Of a stretch of DNA of 64,000 bases, positions 26,802 through 36,700 are shown one piece after another. The notes beneath the pieces were generated by a model. That model saw nothing but the letters and a program-made list of their open reading frames with translations. It did not search any database and had not been told where the DNA came from. Both the position numbers and the translations under genes were made by a program. Origin of the DNA: Microbacterium sp. MPKO10 (GTDB lineage: Bacteria > Actinomycetota > Actinomycetes > Actinomycetales > Microbacteriaceae); contig NZ_JAPCHX010000005.1 of the NCBI RefSeq assembly GCF_026107415.2, forward strand, positions 372,001-436,000. Direction: 5' to 3'. Positions within the stretch are counted from its first letter, which is position 1. Every line of letters begins with the position of its first letter.

Positions 26802-28226
26802 ATGAATATTGCGCTCGACGCTGCGGTCGAGACCACGCGCTCTGTGCCCGTGCTTCTTGCCATCGCGGCCATCGCCATCGCTGTCCTTCTGATTCTCATC
26901 ATCAAAGTGCGATTACACGCCTTCTACTCACTCGTCATCGTGAGCATCCTGACGGCACTCGCCGCCGGGGTCTCGGCCACCGATCTGCTCGACACCGTGA
27001 CCGGCCCGTTCGGCGAAACGCTCGGAGGCGTCGCCCTACTGATCGGCTTCGGCGCCGTACTCGGGCGCATCATCGAGATCTCGGGCGGCGCACAGGTGCT
27101 CGCTGAAAGTCTCATACGCCGCTTCGGCGACAGGAAAGCACCATTCGCACTATCGCTCGCGTCCTTTCTCTTTGCGTTTCCGATCTTCCTCGACGCAGGC
27201 TTCATCGTCATGCTGCCGATCATCTACCAGGTGGCACGACGGCTGAAGGGCGGCCTGCTGCTCTATGCTCTGCCCTCGACTGGCGCGTTCCTCACCATGC
27301 ACGCGCTTGTGCCCCCTCACCCAGGCCCGACGGCGGCATCAGGCATCATGGGCGTGGACGTCGGCCTCGTCGTCCTCACGAGCGTCCTCATTGCCATACC
27401 CGTGTGGTACCTCGCCGGATATCGGCTCGCTCTCGTCATCGCACGCCGCTTCCCTGAGTTTCCCGTTCCGAATTTCCTCGGCAGCCCTCGAGACTTCGCG
27501 AAAGAGGGCGTAACTCTGCCAAAGTTCAGCACCGTCCTCATGATGCTCCTTCTGCCGCTCATACTCATCACTCTGAACACCGGTGCCGCTGCACTGCAGA
27601 CGAACGGGACCGTGAGCGGCGACGAATGGTGGTTCCCTGTCCTCACCGCCATCGGGGCGACACCGATCGCCCTCCTCATCACGTCGATCGTCGCCATGAT
27701 CGTGCTGGTTGTCATTCCCGCGAAAGACAAGATCGGCGGAGCCATCGAGACCATCGTCGACGATGCACTCGCCCCCGTCTGCTCGATCATTCTGATCACC
27801 GGCGCTGGGGGCATGTTCGGCGGGGTGCTCACTGCCACGGGGATCGGAGGCGCCCTCGCGGACATCTTCAACTCGTTCGGTCTGCCGCTGATCGTGGCAG
27901 GCTTCCTCATCGCTGTCGTCATGCGCGTCGCTCAAGGGTCAGCGACCGTCGCCACAACCACCGCTGCCGGCCTCCTTGCGCCCGCCGTTGCTGCAACCGG
28001 AGGTCAGAGTCCGCTGCAACTCGCGCTGATCGTCGTCGCGCTCGGTGCGGGCGGAATCTCGTTCTCACACGTGAACGACTCGGGCTTCTGGCTGGTCAGC
28101 CGCTTCCTCACCCTGTCAACCAAGGACGCCCTGAAGTCGTGGAGCGTGATCTCTACGGCCGTCGGCTTCCTTGCCTTCGCGATCGCCTGGGCTCTCTACG
28201 CCATCGTGTCTGCCGTCGGAATCTAA
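26802..28226 (+). CDS. GntP-family sugar-acid permease
   Basis: 474 residues with about 12 hydrophobic segments. The family signature regions are visible: LIGFGAVLGRIIEISGGAQ near the N-terminal third, HALVPPHPGPTAASGIMGV in the middle, and GAGGISFSHVNDSGFWLVSR near the C-terminus. GntP members are proton symporters for gluconate, galactonate-like aldonates, D-serine or fructuronate. Its place with the GntR-controlled tetrulose-phosphate genes suggests a four- or five-carbon aldonate. It has the shared palindromic operator about 170 bp upstream and ends in a very stable hairpin. Confidence 0.93.
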   Translation: MNIALDAAVETTRSVPVLLAIAAIAIAVLLILIIKVRLHAFYSLVIVSILTALAAGVSATDLLDTVTGPFGETLGGVALLIGFGAVLGRIIEISGGAQVLAESLIRRFGDRKAPFALSLASFLFAFPIFLDAGFIVMLPIIYQVARRLKGGLLLYALPSTGAFLTMHALVPPHPGPTAASGIMGVDVGLVVLTSVLIAIPVWYLAGYRLALVIARRFPEFPVPNFLGSPRDFAKEGVTLPKFSTVLMMLLLPLILITLNTGAAALQTNGTVSGDEWWFPVLTAIGATPIALLITSIVAMIVLVVIPAKDKIGGAIETIVDDALAPVCSIILITGAGGMFGGVLTATGIGGALADIFNSFGLPLIVAGFLIAVVMRVAQGSATVATTTAAGLLAPAVAATGGQSPLQLALIVVALGAGGISFSHVNDSGFWLVSRFLTLSTKDALKSWSVISTAVGFLAFAIAWALYAIVSAVGI

Positions 28227-28247
28227 GAGCAGTCCCTGCGGAGGCCT

Positions 28248-28294
28248 CACGCGGAGGGCGAGAGTCGCGTGACTCGACTCTCGCCCTCCGCGTG
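28248..28294. terminator. bidirectional terminator with 19-bp perfect stem
   Basis: The arms 28248-28266 and 28276-28294 are exact 19-bp complements around a 9-base loop (GCGTGACTC). The left arm begins CACGCGGAGG and the right arm ends CCTCCGCGTG. It lies between the convergent GntP and MscS genes. No T-run is needed for such a stem. Confidence 0.85.
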
Positions 28295-28316
28295 CGCAGG
28301 AAGCCGGACGTAATGA

Positions 28317-29744
28317 TTATTCAAGCGAATCGCGCGAGTCCGCGACAGACCCCTGGGAAGGGGGACCCTGCGCGGGAGGCTGCTGACCAGCATCCTGAGC
28401 CGGCAGCGGCGGACGCGGCGGCGGGACCTGCTGCCAGCCCGGAGTCGGACGCTCGTTCAACGACGGGTCCACCGGCTGCGGCTCCGTCGGGGGCGCTCCA
28501 GCAGCACGCGCTGCACGCTCCTGCTCCTCGCGCTCAGCAGCCGCTCGCTCGTCCTCGGCCTCCTGCTCGCGCTCTTGAATGGCGATCGCTCCCGTGAACA
28601 TGCTGCCGCGTGCTTCAGCCTCCGGGGATCCGGAGAACATTCCCGAGTTGTCGCGCTCGGCGTCGGCGTCGACGCCCTTCGGCCCGGAACGAGCCAGCTT
28701 GCGATCCATCGCCTCGCCGTCGATCATCTGTACACGCGTCACCGGCAGCGAGAAGTTACCCGTCTTCTGCAGCCAGGCAATCATCTCTTCGCGTACGAGA
28801 CACTGCAGGTCCCAGAGCTTACCGGAATCCACGGCCGATACCGTCGAACGTGCGCGGACGAACCCGCCTGTCGCGTCAATGATCTGCAGGGAACCGCTGC
28901 GGCCGTCCCACAGGTCAGTGCTCTCAAGGACCTCGTGCAGCTTCACGCGCATTGCGGCGATGTTGACACGCCAGTCGATGTCGAACGCGATCGTGCCCAG
29001 GATCTCACTGGCATTGCGCGTCCAGTTGGTGAACGGCTGCGACGTGAAGTAGGTGCACGGCACGATCAGGCGGCGCTGATCCCAGATGTCGACGACGACG
29101 TACGCCAGGGTGATCTCGCCGATCCGCCCCCACTCGCCTTCGACGACGACAACGTCGCCGACGCGAGCGGCGTCACTGAAGGCGAGTTGCACACCGGCGA
29201 TCAGGTTGCCCAGCACGGTCTGCGCGGCGAGACCGGCGACAATGCTCGCAATCCCGGCTGACGCGAGAACACTCGCGCCGATCGTCCGGATGCCGGGGAA
29301 GGTCATCAGGATCGCCCCCAGGGCAATCACAACGATGATGACGATCAGTAGGCGCCGCACCATCGTCATCTGTGTACGCATACGGCGCGCGGCGATGGTG
29401 TCTTCGGCTCCCTGATACTTCGCGTTTGAGACATCCGCCAGCACGTAGACGCCGCTCACCAGCAGCCAGGCGACGATCCCGACCACGATGATCGAGAACA
29501 GGTGCACGAGCCCCGGAATCCAGTCGGTGAGCGGGAACGTGGCGGCAACAACGCCCCAGAGCGCAGCAACGGCGATGAGCGTGCGGAAGGGCAGCTTGCA
29601 TCGCGCACGCAGGTGCACCACGAAGGGTTTACGGTTCTGCACCTGCGTCAGCACGAGAGCAACAACGATGAGAATGGCGGTGACCACGACGGCTGTCACC
29701 ACGAAGGCAATGCCGAACGTCAGCCAGGACTGCAGAGGATCCAT
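28317..29744 (-). CDS. mechanosensitive ion channel (MscS family) with a charged, Pro-rich tail
   Basis: 475 residues. Four or so hydrophobic segments occur before residue 190; the pore helix region (GASVLASAGIASIVAGLAAQ) and the beta-domain DAARVGDVVVVEGEWGRIGEI are the MscS core. Residues about 370-475 form an unusual tail: a coiled-coil-like run of Glu, Arg and Ala, then a Pro/Gln-rich stretch (PPPRPPLP). The channel opens under membrane tension and releases solutes on osmotic downshock. The tail is not part of the conserved fold and may bind partner proteins or the cell wall, which is inference. Confidence 0.9.
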   Translation of the reverse strand: MDPLQSWLTFGIAFVVTAVVVTAILIVVALVLTQVQNRKPFVVHLRARCKLPFRTLIAVAALWGVVAATFPLTDWIPGLVHLFSIIVVGIVAWLLVSGVYVLADVSNAKYQGAEDTIAARRMRTQMTMVRRLLIVIIVVIALGAILMTFPGIRTIGASVLASAGIASIVAGLAAQTVLGNLIAGVQLAFSDAARVGDVVVVEGEWGRIGEITLAYVVVDIWDQRRLIVPCTYFTSQPFTNWTRNASEILGTIAFDIDWRVNIAAMRVKLHEVLESTDLWDGRSGSLQIIDATGGFVRARSTVSAVDSGKLWDLQCLVREEMIAWLQKTGNFSLPVTRVQMIDGEAMDRKLARSGPKGVDADAERDNSGMFSGSPEAEARGSMFTGAIAIQEREQEAEDERAAAEREEQERAARAAGAPPTEPQPVDPSLNERPTPGWQQVPPPRPPLPAQDAGQQPPAQGPPSQGSVADSRDSLE

Positions 29745-29807
29745 GCGTCGGACTCCTTTCCTCGAGTGCCCACGATGCCATAGTTTCGTGTGGTTTCGCG
29801 CGCTGGA

Positions 29808-30428
29808 TCAGGATGCTGCCCCGCCGTCAGTGTCCGGAAGGATGATGCTGTCGAGGTAGTCCTTCAGACAGGCCGCCATGTCGACGCTGGGGTCAAGCAG
29901 CCACTGCAGCTGGATGCCGTCCCACAACGCCACGATCGATGAGGCCGCCCGCTCGGGGTCAACGCCTGGCTTCAGCCGCCCCTGCTCTCTCAGCGCGATG
30001 AGCTCCGTCGAGTACTCGTCGCGCAGGCGGGCGAATCGGGAGACGAAATAGTCGCGCCCCGGATAGTCGGTTGTCACAGCCTCGCCGCAGAGCACCGAAT
30101 ACAGCTCGACGAGCCCAGGCACGCCCTCGTTGTACTTCGCCTGTTCGACGAGCGTCGTCTCGAAGTCCGCGTCCATCTGTCCGATAGGCCCGGTGTCTGC
30201 CTCGGCGTCGCGCTTGTTCAGCACGGCGACAAGCAGATCGCGCTTGGACGGGAAGTAATGCAGAAGACTCGTCTGACTCAACCCGACTTTGTCTGCAACG
30301 TCCTGCAGCGATCCCCCACGATAACCGCGTGATGCGAAAACCTCGAACGCCGCATCCACGATGCTCCGACGGCGCTCAGCCGACTTCGCGTAGGGGCCGC
30401 GACGGCGAGAAGGATCCACATTGGTCAT
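29808..30428 (-). CDS. TetR-family regulator of the beta-galactosidase operon
   Basis: 206 residues. The N-terminal HTH is clear (DAAFEVFASRGYRGGSLQDVADKVGLSQTSLLHYFPSKRDL, described here in two pieces by its ends) and the C-terminal part has the family-specific SSIVALWDGIQLQWLLDPSVDM. The latter recurs almost unchanged in the TetR protein at 57493-58077, so the two are paralogues. It is divergent from the sugar ABC operon, and a 24-bp palindrome separates them. It probably represses both units until a galactoside-derived inducer binds. Confidence 0.9.
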   Translation of the reverse strand: MTNVDPSRRRGPYAKSAERRRSIVDAAFEVFASRGYRGGSLQDVADKVGLSQTSLLHYFPSKRDLLVAVLNKRDAEADTGPIGQMDADFETTLVEQAKYNEGVPGLVELYSVLCGEAVTTDYPGRDYFVSRFARLRDEYSTELIALREQGRLKPGVDPERAASSIVALWDGIQLQWLLDPSVDMAACLKDYLDSIILPDTDGGAAS

Positions 30429-30462
30429 GCCGGAAGATTAGCGTGTCTGATCAGTTTCAACG

Positions 30463-30486
30463 AATTTCGAGTAGTTACTCGAAATT
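30463..30486. promoter_or_regulatory. 24-bp palindromic TetR operator
   Basis: AATTTCGAGTA and TACTCGAAATT are perfect 11-bp arms around GT. The site is 35 bp from the TetR start and 96 bp from the start of the divergent binding-protein gene, the usual place for a TetR dimer site that controls both. Confidence 0.75.
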
Positions 30487-30581
30487 GTGTTATCTTTCCT
30501 GACGTCGCCGATTTCACCGCACTCGGCATCGACGAACTGAGTTCACGAACAGACGCTCCAACACAACGAAGTGGAGAACGC

Positions 30582-31922
30582 ATGACACCAGTCACACGAC
30601 GACAGCTGCTCAGCCTCGGGCTCGGCAGCGCCGCGGTCGGACTGTTGGCCGGCTGCGCGACGCCAGGCACGACCTCCGTCAACGCACAGCCGACTATCGC
30701 CCCGGCCGCGAACGGCGAGAAGATCACCCTCACGTACTGGGCCTGGCTCAAAGACCTGCAGAAGGTCGCCGATATCTGGAACGCCAAGAACCCGAACGTG
30801 CAGGTCGAAGCCGTATGGATTCCCGGTGGCAACAAGGGCGGATACCAGAAGATGTACTCCGCTCTCGCTGCGGGAGGCGGGCCGGATCTCGCACAGGTGG
30901 AGATGCGCACGATCCCCGAGTTCATGCTCGTGAACGGGCTCGTCGATCTCTCGCGATACGGGGCAGACCAGCACGCGTCGAAGTTCGATAAAACGCTGTG
31001 GGATCAGGTGACATTCACCGGGAGCGTGTACGGAATCCCCCAGGACTCCGGCCCCATGGCCACCTTCTATCAGCCGGCATTGTACGAATCCGTTGGTGCC
31101 GAACCACCGACAACCTGGGATGACTGGGCTGAGCTCGCGAAAGAGCTGCGCGGCCAGAATGTCTACCTCGACTGCTTCCCGATCTCTGATGCGAGCCCGT
31201 TCTGCTCGTTCGCCACGCAAGCAGGGGCGCAATGGTTCAGGCCAGGCGACGACGGGTGGGAGATCAACATGACGGACGAGGCGACGCTGAACGTCGCCCG
31301 GTTCTTCGACAAGGCGATCGACGACGACCTCGTCACCACAAGCTACATTCCGTTCTCCCCCGCCTGGTTCGCCGCGGCCGCCGATGAGAAGCTCGCCTCG
31401 GTGACGACGGCCAGCTGGGGTGACGCACTCGTGAAGGGCGTCGCGGGCGGCGAGGGCAAGTGGCGAGTGTCGCCGATGCCCACGTGGGGCGACACCGGTT
31501 ACGGTTCCAGCTATCAGGGCGGATCGACGGCCGCGGTGCTCGCGAACAGCAAGCATCCCAAGGAGGCACTCGAGTTCGCCGTGTGGATGTGCACAGACAA
31601 GGAGGCGATCGACGCCCTCATCGAGCACTCCGGCATCGGTTGGTCGCCCGCGGCCGACTACATCGGCGCCGAGCGGCAGAAGCCCTCGGACTTCTTCGGC
31701 GGGCAGAACTACAACGAGGACGTCTTCGTTCCCGCAACCCAGCAGCAGAACCCCGACTGGTCGTGGTGGCCCGTGACGCAGCAGTCATTCAACATCCTCT
31801 CCGATGGCTTTCGTCGCAAGGCATCGGGCGGGACGCTCGTGGATGCTGTCGCATACGCCGAGAAAGAGATCATCGAGGCCTTCACACACAAGGGCCTCAA
31901 CATCAGGAAGGCGAAGGCATGA
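30582..31922 (+). CDS. sugar ABC transporter substrate-binding lipoprotein (CUT1)
   Basis: 446 residues. The N-terminus has a twin-arginine-like start (TRRQLLSLGLGSAAVGLLAGC) ending in lipobox LAGC with Cys25. The mature part is an SBP_bac_1-type protein with the early motif ITLTYWAWLKDLQ and a Trp/Tyr-rich binding cleft typical of oligosaccharide binders. It would feed the two permeases downstream; the operon has no ATPase gene, so a shared MsiK-like ATPase encoded elsewhere is expected, as is usual in actinobacterial CUT1 systems. With GH2 in the operon, lactose or plant galactosides are likely. Confidence 0.9.
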   Translation: MTPVTRRQLLSLGLGSAAVGLLAGCATPGTTSVNAQPTIAPAANGEKITLTYWAWLKDLQKVADIWNAKNPNVQVEAVWIPGGNKGGYQKMYSALAAGGGPDLAQVEMRTIPEFMLVNGLVDLSRYGADQHASKFDKTLWDQVTFTGSVYGIPQDSGPMATFYQPALYESVGAEPPTTWDDWAELAKELRGQNVYLDCFPISDASPFCSFATQAGAQWFRPGDDGWEINMTDEATLNVARFFDKAIDDDLVTTSYIPFSPAWFAAAADEKLASVTTASWGDALVKGVAGGEGKWRVSPMPTWGDTGYGSSYQGGSTAAVLANSKHPKEALEFAVWMCTDKEAIDALIEHSGIGWSPAADYIGAERQKPSDFFGGQNYNEDVFVPATQQQNPDWSWWPVTQQSFNILSDGFRRKASGGTLVDAVAYAEKEIIEAFTHKGLNIRKAKA

Positions 31923-32863
31923 GCACCACGACAGAACGCGTGACAACGCCAGAGGCAGCCTCGTCGCCGAAGGCCAGCCGTACCACCGCCACTGCGCGGG
32001 CTCCGTGGCTTCTGCTCAGCCCGTTCCTTCTGCTGTTCATCTTCACGTTCATCCTGCCGATCATCGTTGCCATCGGCTCCAGCTTTACGACGGTGAAGCG
32101 CAGCGGGCTCTTCGGCGAACAGGGTGTGACAAGCCAGTTCGCCTGGTTCGACAATTACGCCCTCGCGCTCGCCGATGGCAATTTCACCGCATCGATCGGG
32201 CGCATGTTCCTCTTCGGAATCGTGCAGGTACCGGTGATGATCGTGGCGGCGACCGTTCTCGCGCTGCTTCTGGAATCAGCATCCGCCCGCTGGCCCGCGC
32301 TCTTCCGAGCCGCCTACTTCATGCCCTATGGAGTGCCCGGCGTCATCGCGACGATCCTGTGGTCATTCCTGTACGTCCCCGGCCTCAGCCCGGTCGTTGA
32401 TGTCGCCAGCTGGGTGGGCATAGACGTCGACTTCCTCGGCGCCGGCAGCGTGCTCTGGTCGATCGCGAACATCGTCACGTGGAGCTACACCGGCTACAAC
32501 ATGCTCATCATCATCGCGCAGCTCAAGGCGATCCCCGGCGAGCTGTATGAGGCGGCACGCGTGGACGGCGCCGGTGCCTGGCGCATCGCGCGCAGCATCC
32601 AAATTCCCCTCATCACCCCCGCACTGGTGCTGACTACCGTGTTCTCGATCATCGGAACCCTGCAGCTCTTCGCGGAGCCGCAGGTGCTGCAGACCGTCGC
32701 ACCCGCGATCGACAGCCAATACACGCCGAACCTGTCGGCGTACACGACGGCATTCGCCTACAACGACTACAACGTCGCCGCTGCGCAGGCGGTGCTCATC
32801 GCGGTCGTCGCGTTCATTCTCTCGTTCGCGTTCCTCCGCCTTACGAACAGGAAGAGCAAATGA
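31919..32863 (+). CDS. sugar ABC transporter permease (MalF/LacF-like)
   Basis: 314 residues from the ATG at 31919, which overlaps the binding-protein stop (ATGA). A polar N-terminus of about 32 residues precedes six predicted helices. The EAA loop reads LYEAARVDGAGAWRIARSI, as in CUT1 inner-membrane permeases. It pairs with the next permease to form the channel. A reading frame open upstream to 31460 overlaps the binding protein and is not used. Confidence 0.9.
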   Translation: MSTTTERVTTPEAASSPKASRTTATARAPWLLLSPFLLLFIFTFILPIIVAIGSSFTTVKRSGLFGEQGVTSQFAWFDNYALALADGNFTASIGRMFLFGIVQVPVMIVAATVLALLLESASARWPALFRAAYFMPYGVPGVIATILWSFLYVPGLSPVVDVASWVGIDVDFLGAGSVLWSIANIVTWSYTGYNMLIIIAQLKAIPGELYEAARVDGAGAWRIARSIQIPLITPALVLTTVFSIIGTLQLFAEPQVLQTVAPAIDSQYTPNLSAYTTAFAYNDYNVAAAQAVLIAVVAFILSFAFLRLTNRKSK

Positions 32864-33771
32864 CGACGACAGCTCCGAAGACATCACAGCTAACGGCAGC
32901 GAAGCCGGGCATGACCTCGAGCCGCGCAGCGGGCAGACGGCGTTCCTCGACGATCATCGTCACCGCGATTCTCGTGATCGTCGCCCTGTATTTCATTGTC
33001 CCGGTGTACTGGGTGCTCGTGGCGGCGACCAAGACGACGGAAGACCTCTTCTCGACGTATGGCTTCTGGTTCGCACCCACCTTTGCCCTGTGGGACAACC
33101 TGAGCCAAGTTCTCACCTATGACGGCGGGATCTTCGTTCGCTGGTTTGCCAACTCGATTCTGTACGCGGGTGTGGGCGCGCTGCTCGCCACCTACTTCGC
33201 TGCGGCAGGCGGGTACGCGCTGGCGAAGTACCGGTTCCGCGGGAACAACCTCGTGTTCGGAACGATTCTCGGCGGCGTGCTGGTCCCCGCGACGGCGACA
33301 GCGCTGCCGCTGTTCCTGCTGTTCAGCCAGCTGGGCATGGCGAACACGTACTGGAGTGTGCTCATCCCGTCCCTCGTGTCACCATTTGGGCTGTTCCTGT
33401 GTCGCATCTACGCGCAGGCGACGGTCGACGATGCACTGTTGGAGGCTGCGCGCATCGACGGCGCTGGTGAGATCCGCATCTTCCACACGGTGGGTCTGCG
33501 CATTCTGACCCCGGCGCTCGTGACGGTGTTTCTCTTTCAGCTCGTCGCGATCTGGAACAACTACTTCCTGCCGCTCGTGATGCTGTCAGACTCGAAGCTG
33601 TATCCCATCACCCTGGGACTCAACAACTGGCTGAGCCAGGTCGACCGCCTCCCGGAGTTCTACGAGCTCACAACGGGCGGCGTTCTGCTCTCGGTGATCC
33701 CTCTTGCCATTGCGATGATCGTGCTGCAGCGCTTCTGGCGCGGCGGCCTCACAGAAGGAGCTGTCAAGTAA
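32860..33771 (+). CDS. sugar ABC transporter permease (MalG/LacG-like)
   Basis: 303 residues, ATGA overlap with the upstream permease. Six hydrophobic segments and the EAA loop LLEAARIDGAGEIRIFHTV place it in the MalG branch. Its stop codon TAA overlaps the ATG of the beta-galactosidase gene by one base (TAATG), so uptake and hydrolysis are translationally coupled. Confidence 0.9.
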   Translation: MTTTAPKTSQLTAAKPGMTSSRAAGRRRSSTIIVTAILVIVALYFIVPVYWVLVAATKTTEDLFSTYGFWFAPTFALWDNLSQVLTYDGGIFVRWFANSILYAGVGALLATYFAAAGGYALAKYRFRGNNLVFGTILGGVLVPATATALPLFLLFSQLGMANTYWSVLIPSLVSPFGLFLCRIYAQATVDDALLEAARIDGAGEIRIFHTVGLRILTPALVTVFLFQLVAIWNNYFLPLVMLSDSKLYPITLGLNNWLSQVDRLPEFYELTTGGVLLSVIPLAIAMIVLQRFWRGGLTEGAVK

Positions 33772-36700
33772 TGACGACGTATCTCACGGACACGGGTCCC
33801 GGATCCGGCACACGTTCGCCTGCGCGGTCGTGGCTGCACACGGATGCGCCGACGCTGTCGCTGAACGGCGACTGGCGCTTCCGCCTGTTGCCCGGAGCGC
33901 CCGGTGAGCCCGGCTCCGTGAGCGCACTGCCCGCGGGCGAAGGCGCAGACGATGTCGCGGCAGTCTCGTTCGATGATTCGTCGTGGGACAGCATCCGCGT
34001 GCCTTCTCACTGGGTGTTGCAGGGCGACGGACGCTACGGCGCTCCGATCTACACGAACGTGCAGTTTCCGTTTCCGATCGATGCTCCGAACGTGCCCGAT
34101 GAGAACCCGACCGGCGACTACCGCCGCACGTTCGACGTGCCGGAGTCGTGGACGGATGCCGAGCGCATTCTGCTGCGGTTCGACGGCGTCGAGTCGCGCT
34201 ACAAAGTATGGGTGAACGGTGTCGAGATCGGTGTCGGGAGCGGGTCACGGCTCGCGCAGGAATTCGACGTGACGGAAGCTGTTGCCGCGGGCGAGAACAC
34301 CATAGCGGCGCGCGTGCACCAGTGGTCGGCCGCCAGCTACGTCGAAGACCAGGATCAGTGGTGGCTTCCGGGTATCTTCCGCGATGTCACGCTGCAGGCG
34401 CGTCCCGCGGGCGGCCTGGACGATGTGTGGCTGCGCGCCGGCTTCGGCGACGACGGTTCTGGCGTGATCACGCCGGAGCTGACGGCTCCCGATTCGGCGT
34501 TTCCGGTGCGGCTGAGCGTGCCCGAGCTGGGCGTCGACGTCGAGTGGACGAGTCACCGTGACGTCGCACCGGTGAACGTGGATGCTGTCGCGCCCTGGAC
34601 CGCCGAGACCCCGCGCCTCTATGACGCGACCGTGTCGAGCGCGGCAGAGACCGTCTCGCTACGCCTCGGGTTCCGCACGGTGCGCATCGAGGGGGATCAG
34701 TTTCTCGTCAACGGCGAGCGCGTCGTGTTCCACGGGGTCAACCGGCACGAGACGCACCCCGACCGCGGTCGCGTCTTCGATGAGGAGTGGACGCGCGCCG
34801 ACCTCGCCCTGATGAAGCAGTACAACGTCAATGCGATCCGCACGAGTCATTACCCGCCGCATCCACGTGTTCTCGACATCGCTGACGAGCTGGGCTTCTG
34901 GGTGATCCTCGAGTGCGACCTCGAGACGCACGGCTTTGAGCACGGCGGCTGGGTCGGCAACCCGAGCGATGACCCCGCATGGCGCGACGCGTACCTCGAC
35001 CGCATCGAGCGCACAATCGAGCGCGACAAGAACCACCCGTCGATCATCATGTGGTCGCTCGGCAACGAATCGGGAACGGGCCAGAACCTCGCCGCCATGT
35101 CGGCGTGGGCGCATGACCGAGACCCAGAGCGGCCCGTGCACTACGAGGGCGATTACACCGGTGCGTACACCGACGTCTACTCGCGCATGTATTCGTCCGT
35201 GCCCGAGACCGATGCGATCGGACGCGATGATTCGCGCTCGCTGCTGCTCGGCTGCACAGCGCCGGAATCGGCGAGGCAGCGCACGAAGCCGTTCATCCTG
35301 TGCGAGTACATTCACGCGATGGGCAACGGTCCCGGCGCGATCGACCAGTACGAGGACCTCGTGTGGCAGCATCCGCGGCTGCATGGCGGCTTCGTGTGGG
35401 AGTGGCGCGATCACGGACTGCGGACTCAGGATGCTGACGGCACCGAGTACTTCGGCTACGGCGGAGACTTCGGCGAAGTGGTGCACGACGGCAACTTCGT
35501 CATGGATGGCATGGTGCTCTCGACGGGCACACCGTCGCCGGGGCTGCACGAGTACAAGCAGGTTGTTGCACCGGTGCAGCTCACGCTGACACGAGCGCAC
35601 ACGGGGGCGGATGCTGCCGCGAACTCCGTCGTGCTGACCGTCACGAACCGGCGGCACACGGCCGACACCGCGGACCTCGAGTTTCGCTGGCGCGTCGAGG
35701 CCGATGGCGTCGAGACCGCAGCGGGCACTGCCCAAGTGGAGCCGGTTGCAGCGGGGGCGGCGGAGTCTGTCGCACTGCCGGCGATCGACGTCCCCGCTGA
35801 CGGCGAAGCGTGGCTGACCGCCTGGGCCGTGCTGCGCGACGATGCCGTGTGGGCGCCCGCGGGGCACAGCATCGTGTTCGCGCAACTCAACCTGGCGCCA
35901 CAGCGCGCCGGTCTCGCGGCGCCGCGGCTGACAGCATCCAGTGCCGTTGTCGGCGATGAGCCGACCAACGTCGCCGACGTGCTCACCCTCGGGCCGGCTC
36001 GGTTCGAGCACGGCGAACTTGTCTCGATGGCCGGGCAGCAGGTGTCGAGCCCGCGACTGGAGCTCTGGCGCGGCCCGACGGACAACGATCGGGGGCAGGG
36101 GCGCGGGTCGTATGAGCGCATCGACCCGTGGCTGAACAATGGCAACGGCGAACCGGCACCCGCCTACGACACCATCTGGCGCGAGGCCGGTCTCGACCGA
36201 CTGACGTCGCGTGTCGAGCTGGTTCGAACGGGCGAGGATGCTGTTCACGTACGCCGCCGCTGGGCTGCCGCGAACTCGCGCGACTCCGTCGTGACGGATG
36301 AGCGCTGGCAGCTCGTCGACGGTGAGCTGTGGCTGCGCGCTGACATCGTTCCGACAGCGGGCTGGGACCTCGTGTGGCCGCGCGTCGGGCTGCGCTTCGA
36401 TCTGCCGGGCGACGTCGAGAGCGCGTCCTGGTTCGGCACGGGCCCACTCGAGTCGTATCCGGACAGCAGGCATGCGGCACGCGTTGGTCGCTTCGAGGCG
36501 GTGCTCGACGATCTGACTGTCGACTACTCGCGTCCGCAAGAGACCGGGCACCGCAGCGATCTGCGTTCGCTCACCGTGCAGCGTGATGACGGTGACTGGC
36601 TACGCATGGATGCTGCGGCAGACGCGAGCGGTCGGCGACCGGGCTTCACCCTCACGCGCAACACGGCGCAGCAGCTCGACGTTGCGCGACACCCGCACGA

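Noticed and set aside
34659-36551. 630-residue open frame opposite lacZ
   Set aside because: A shadow of the GH2 gene; the GH2 catalytic motifs and length are unambiguous.
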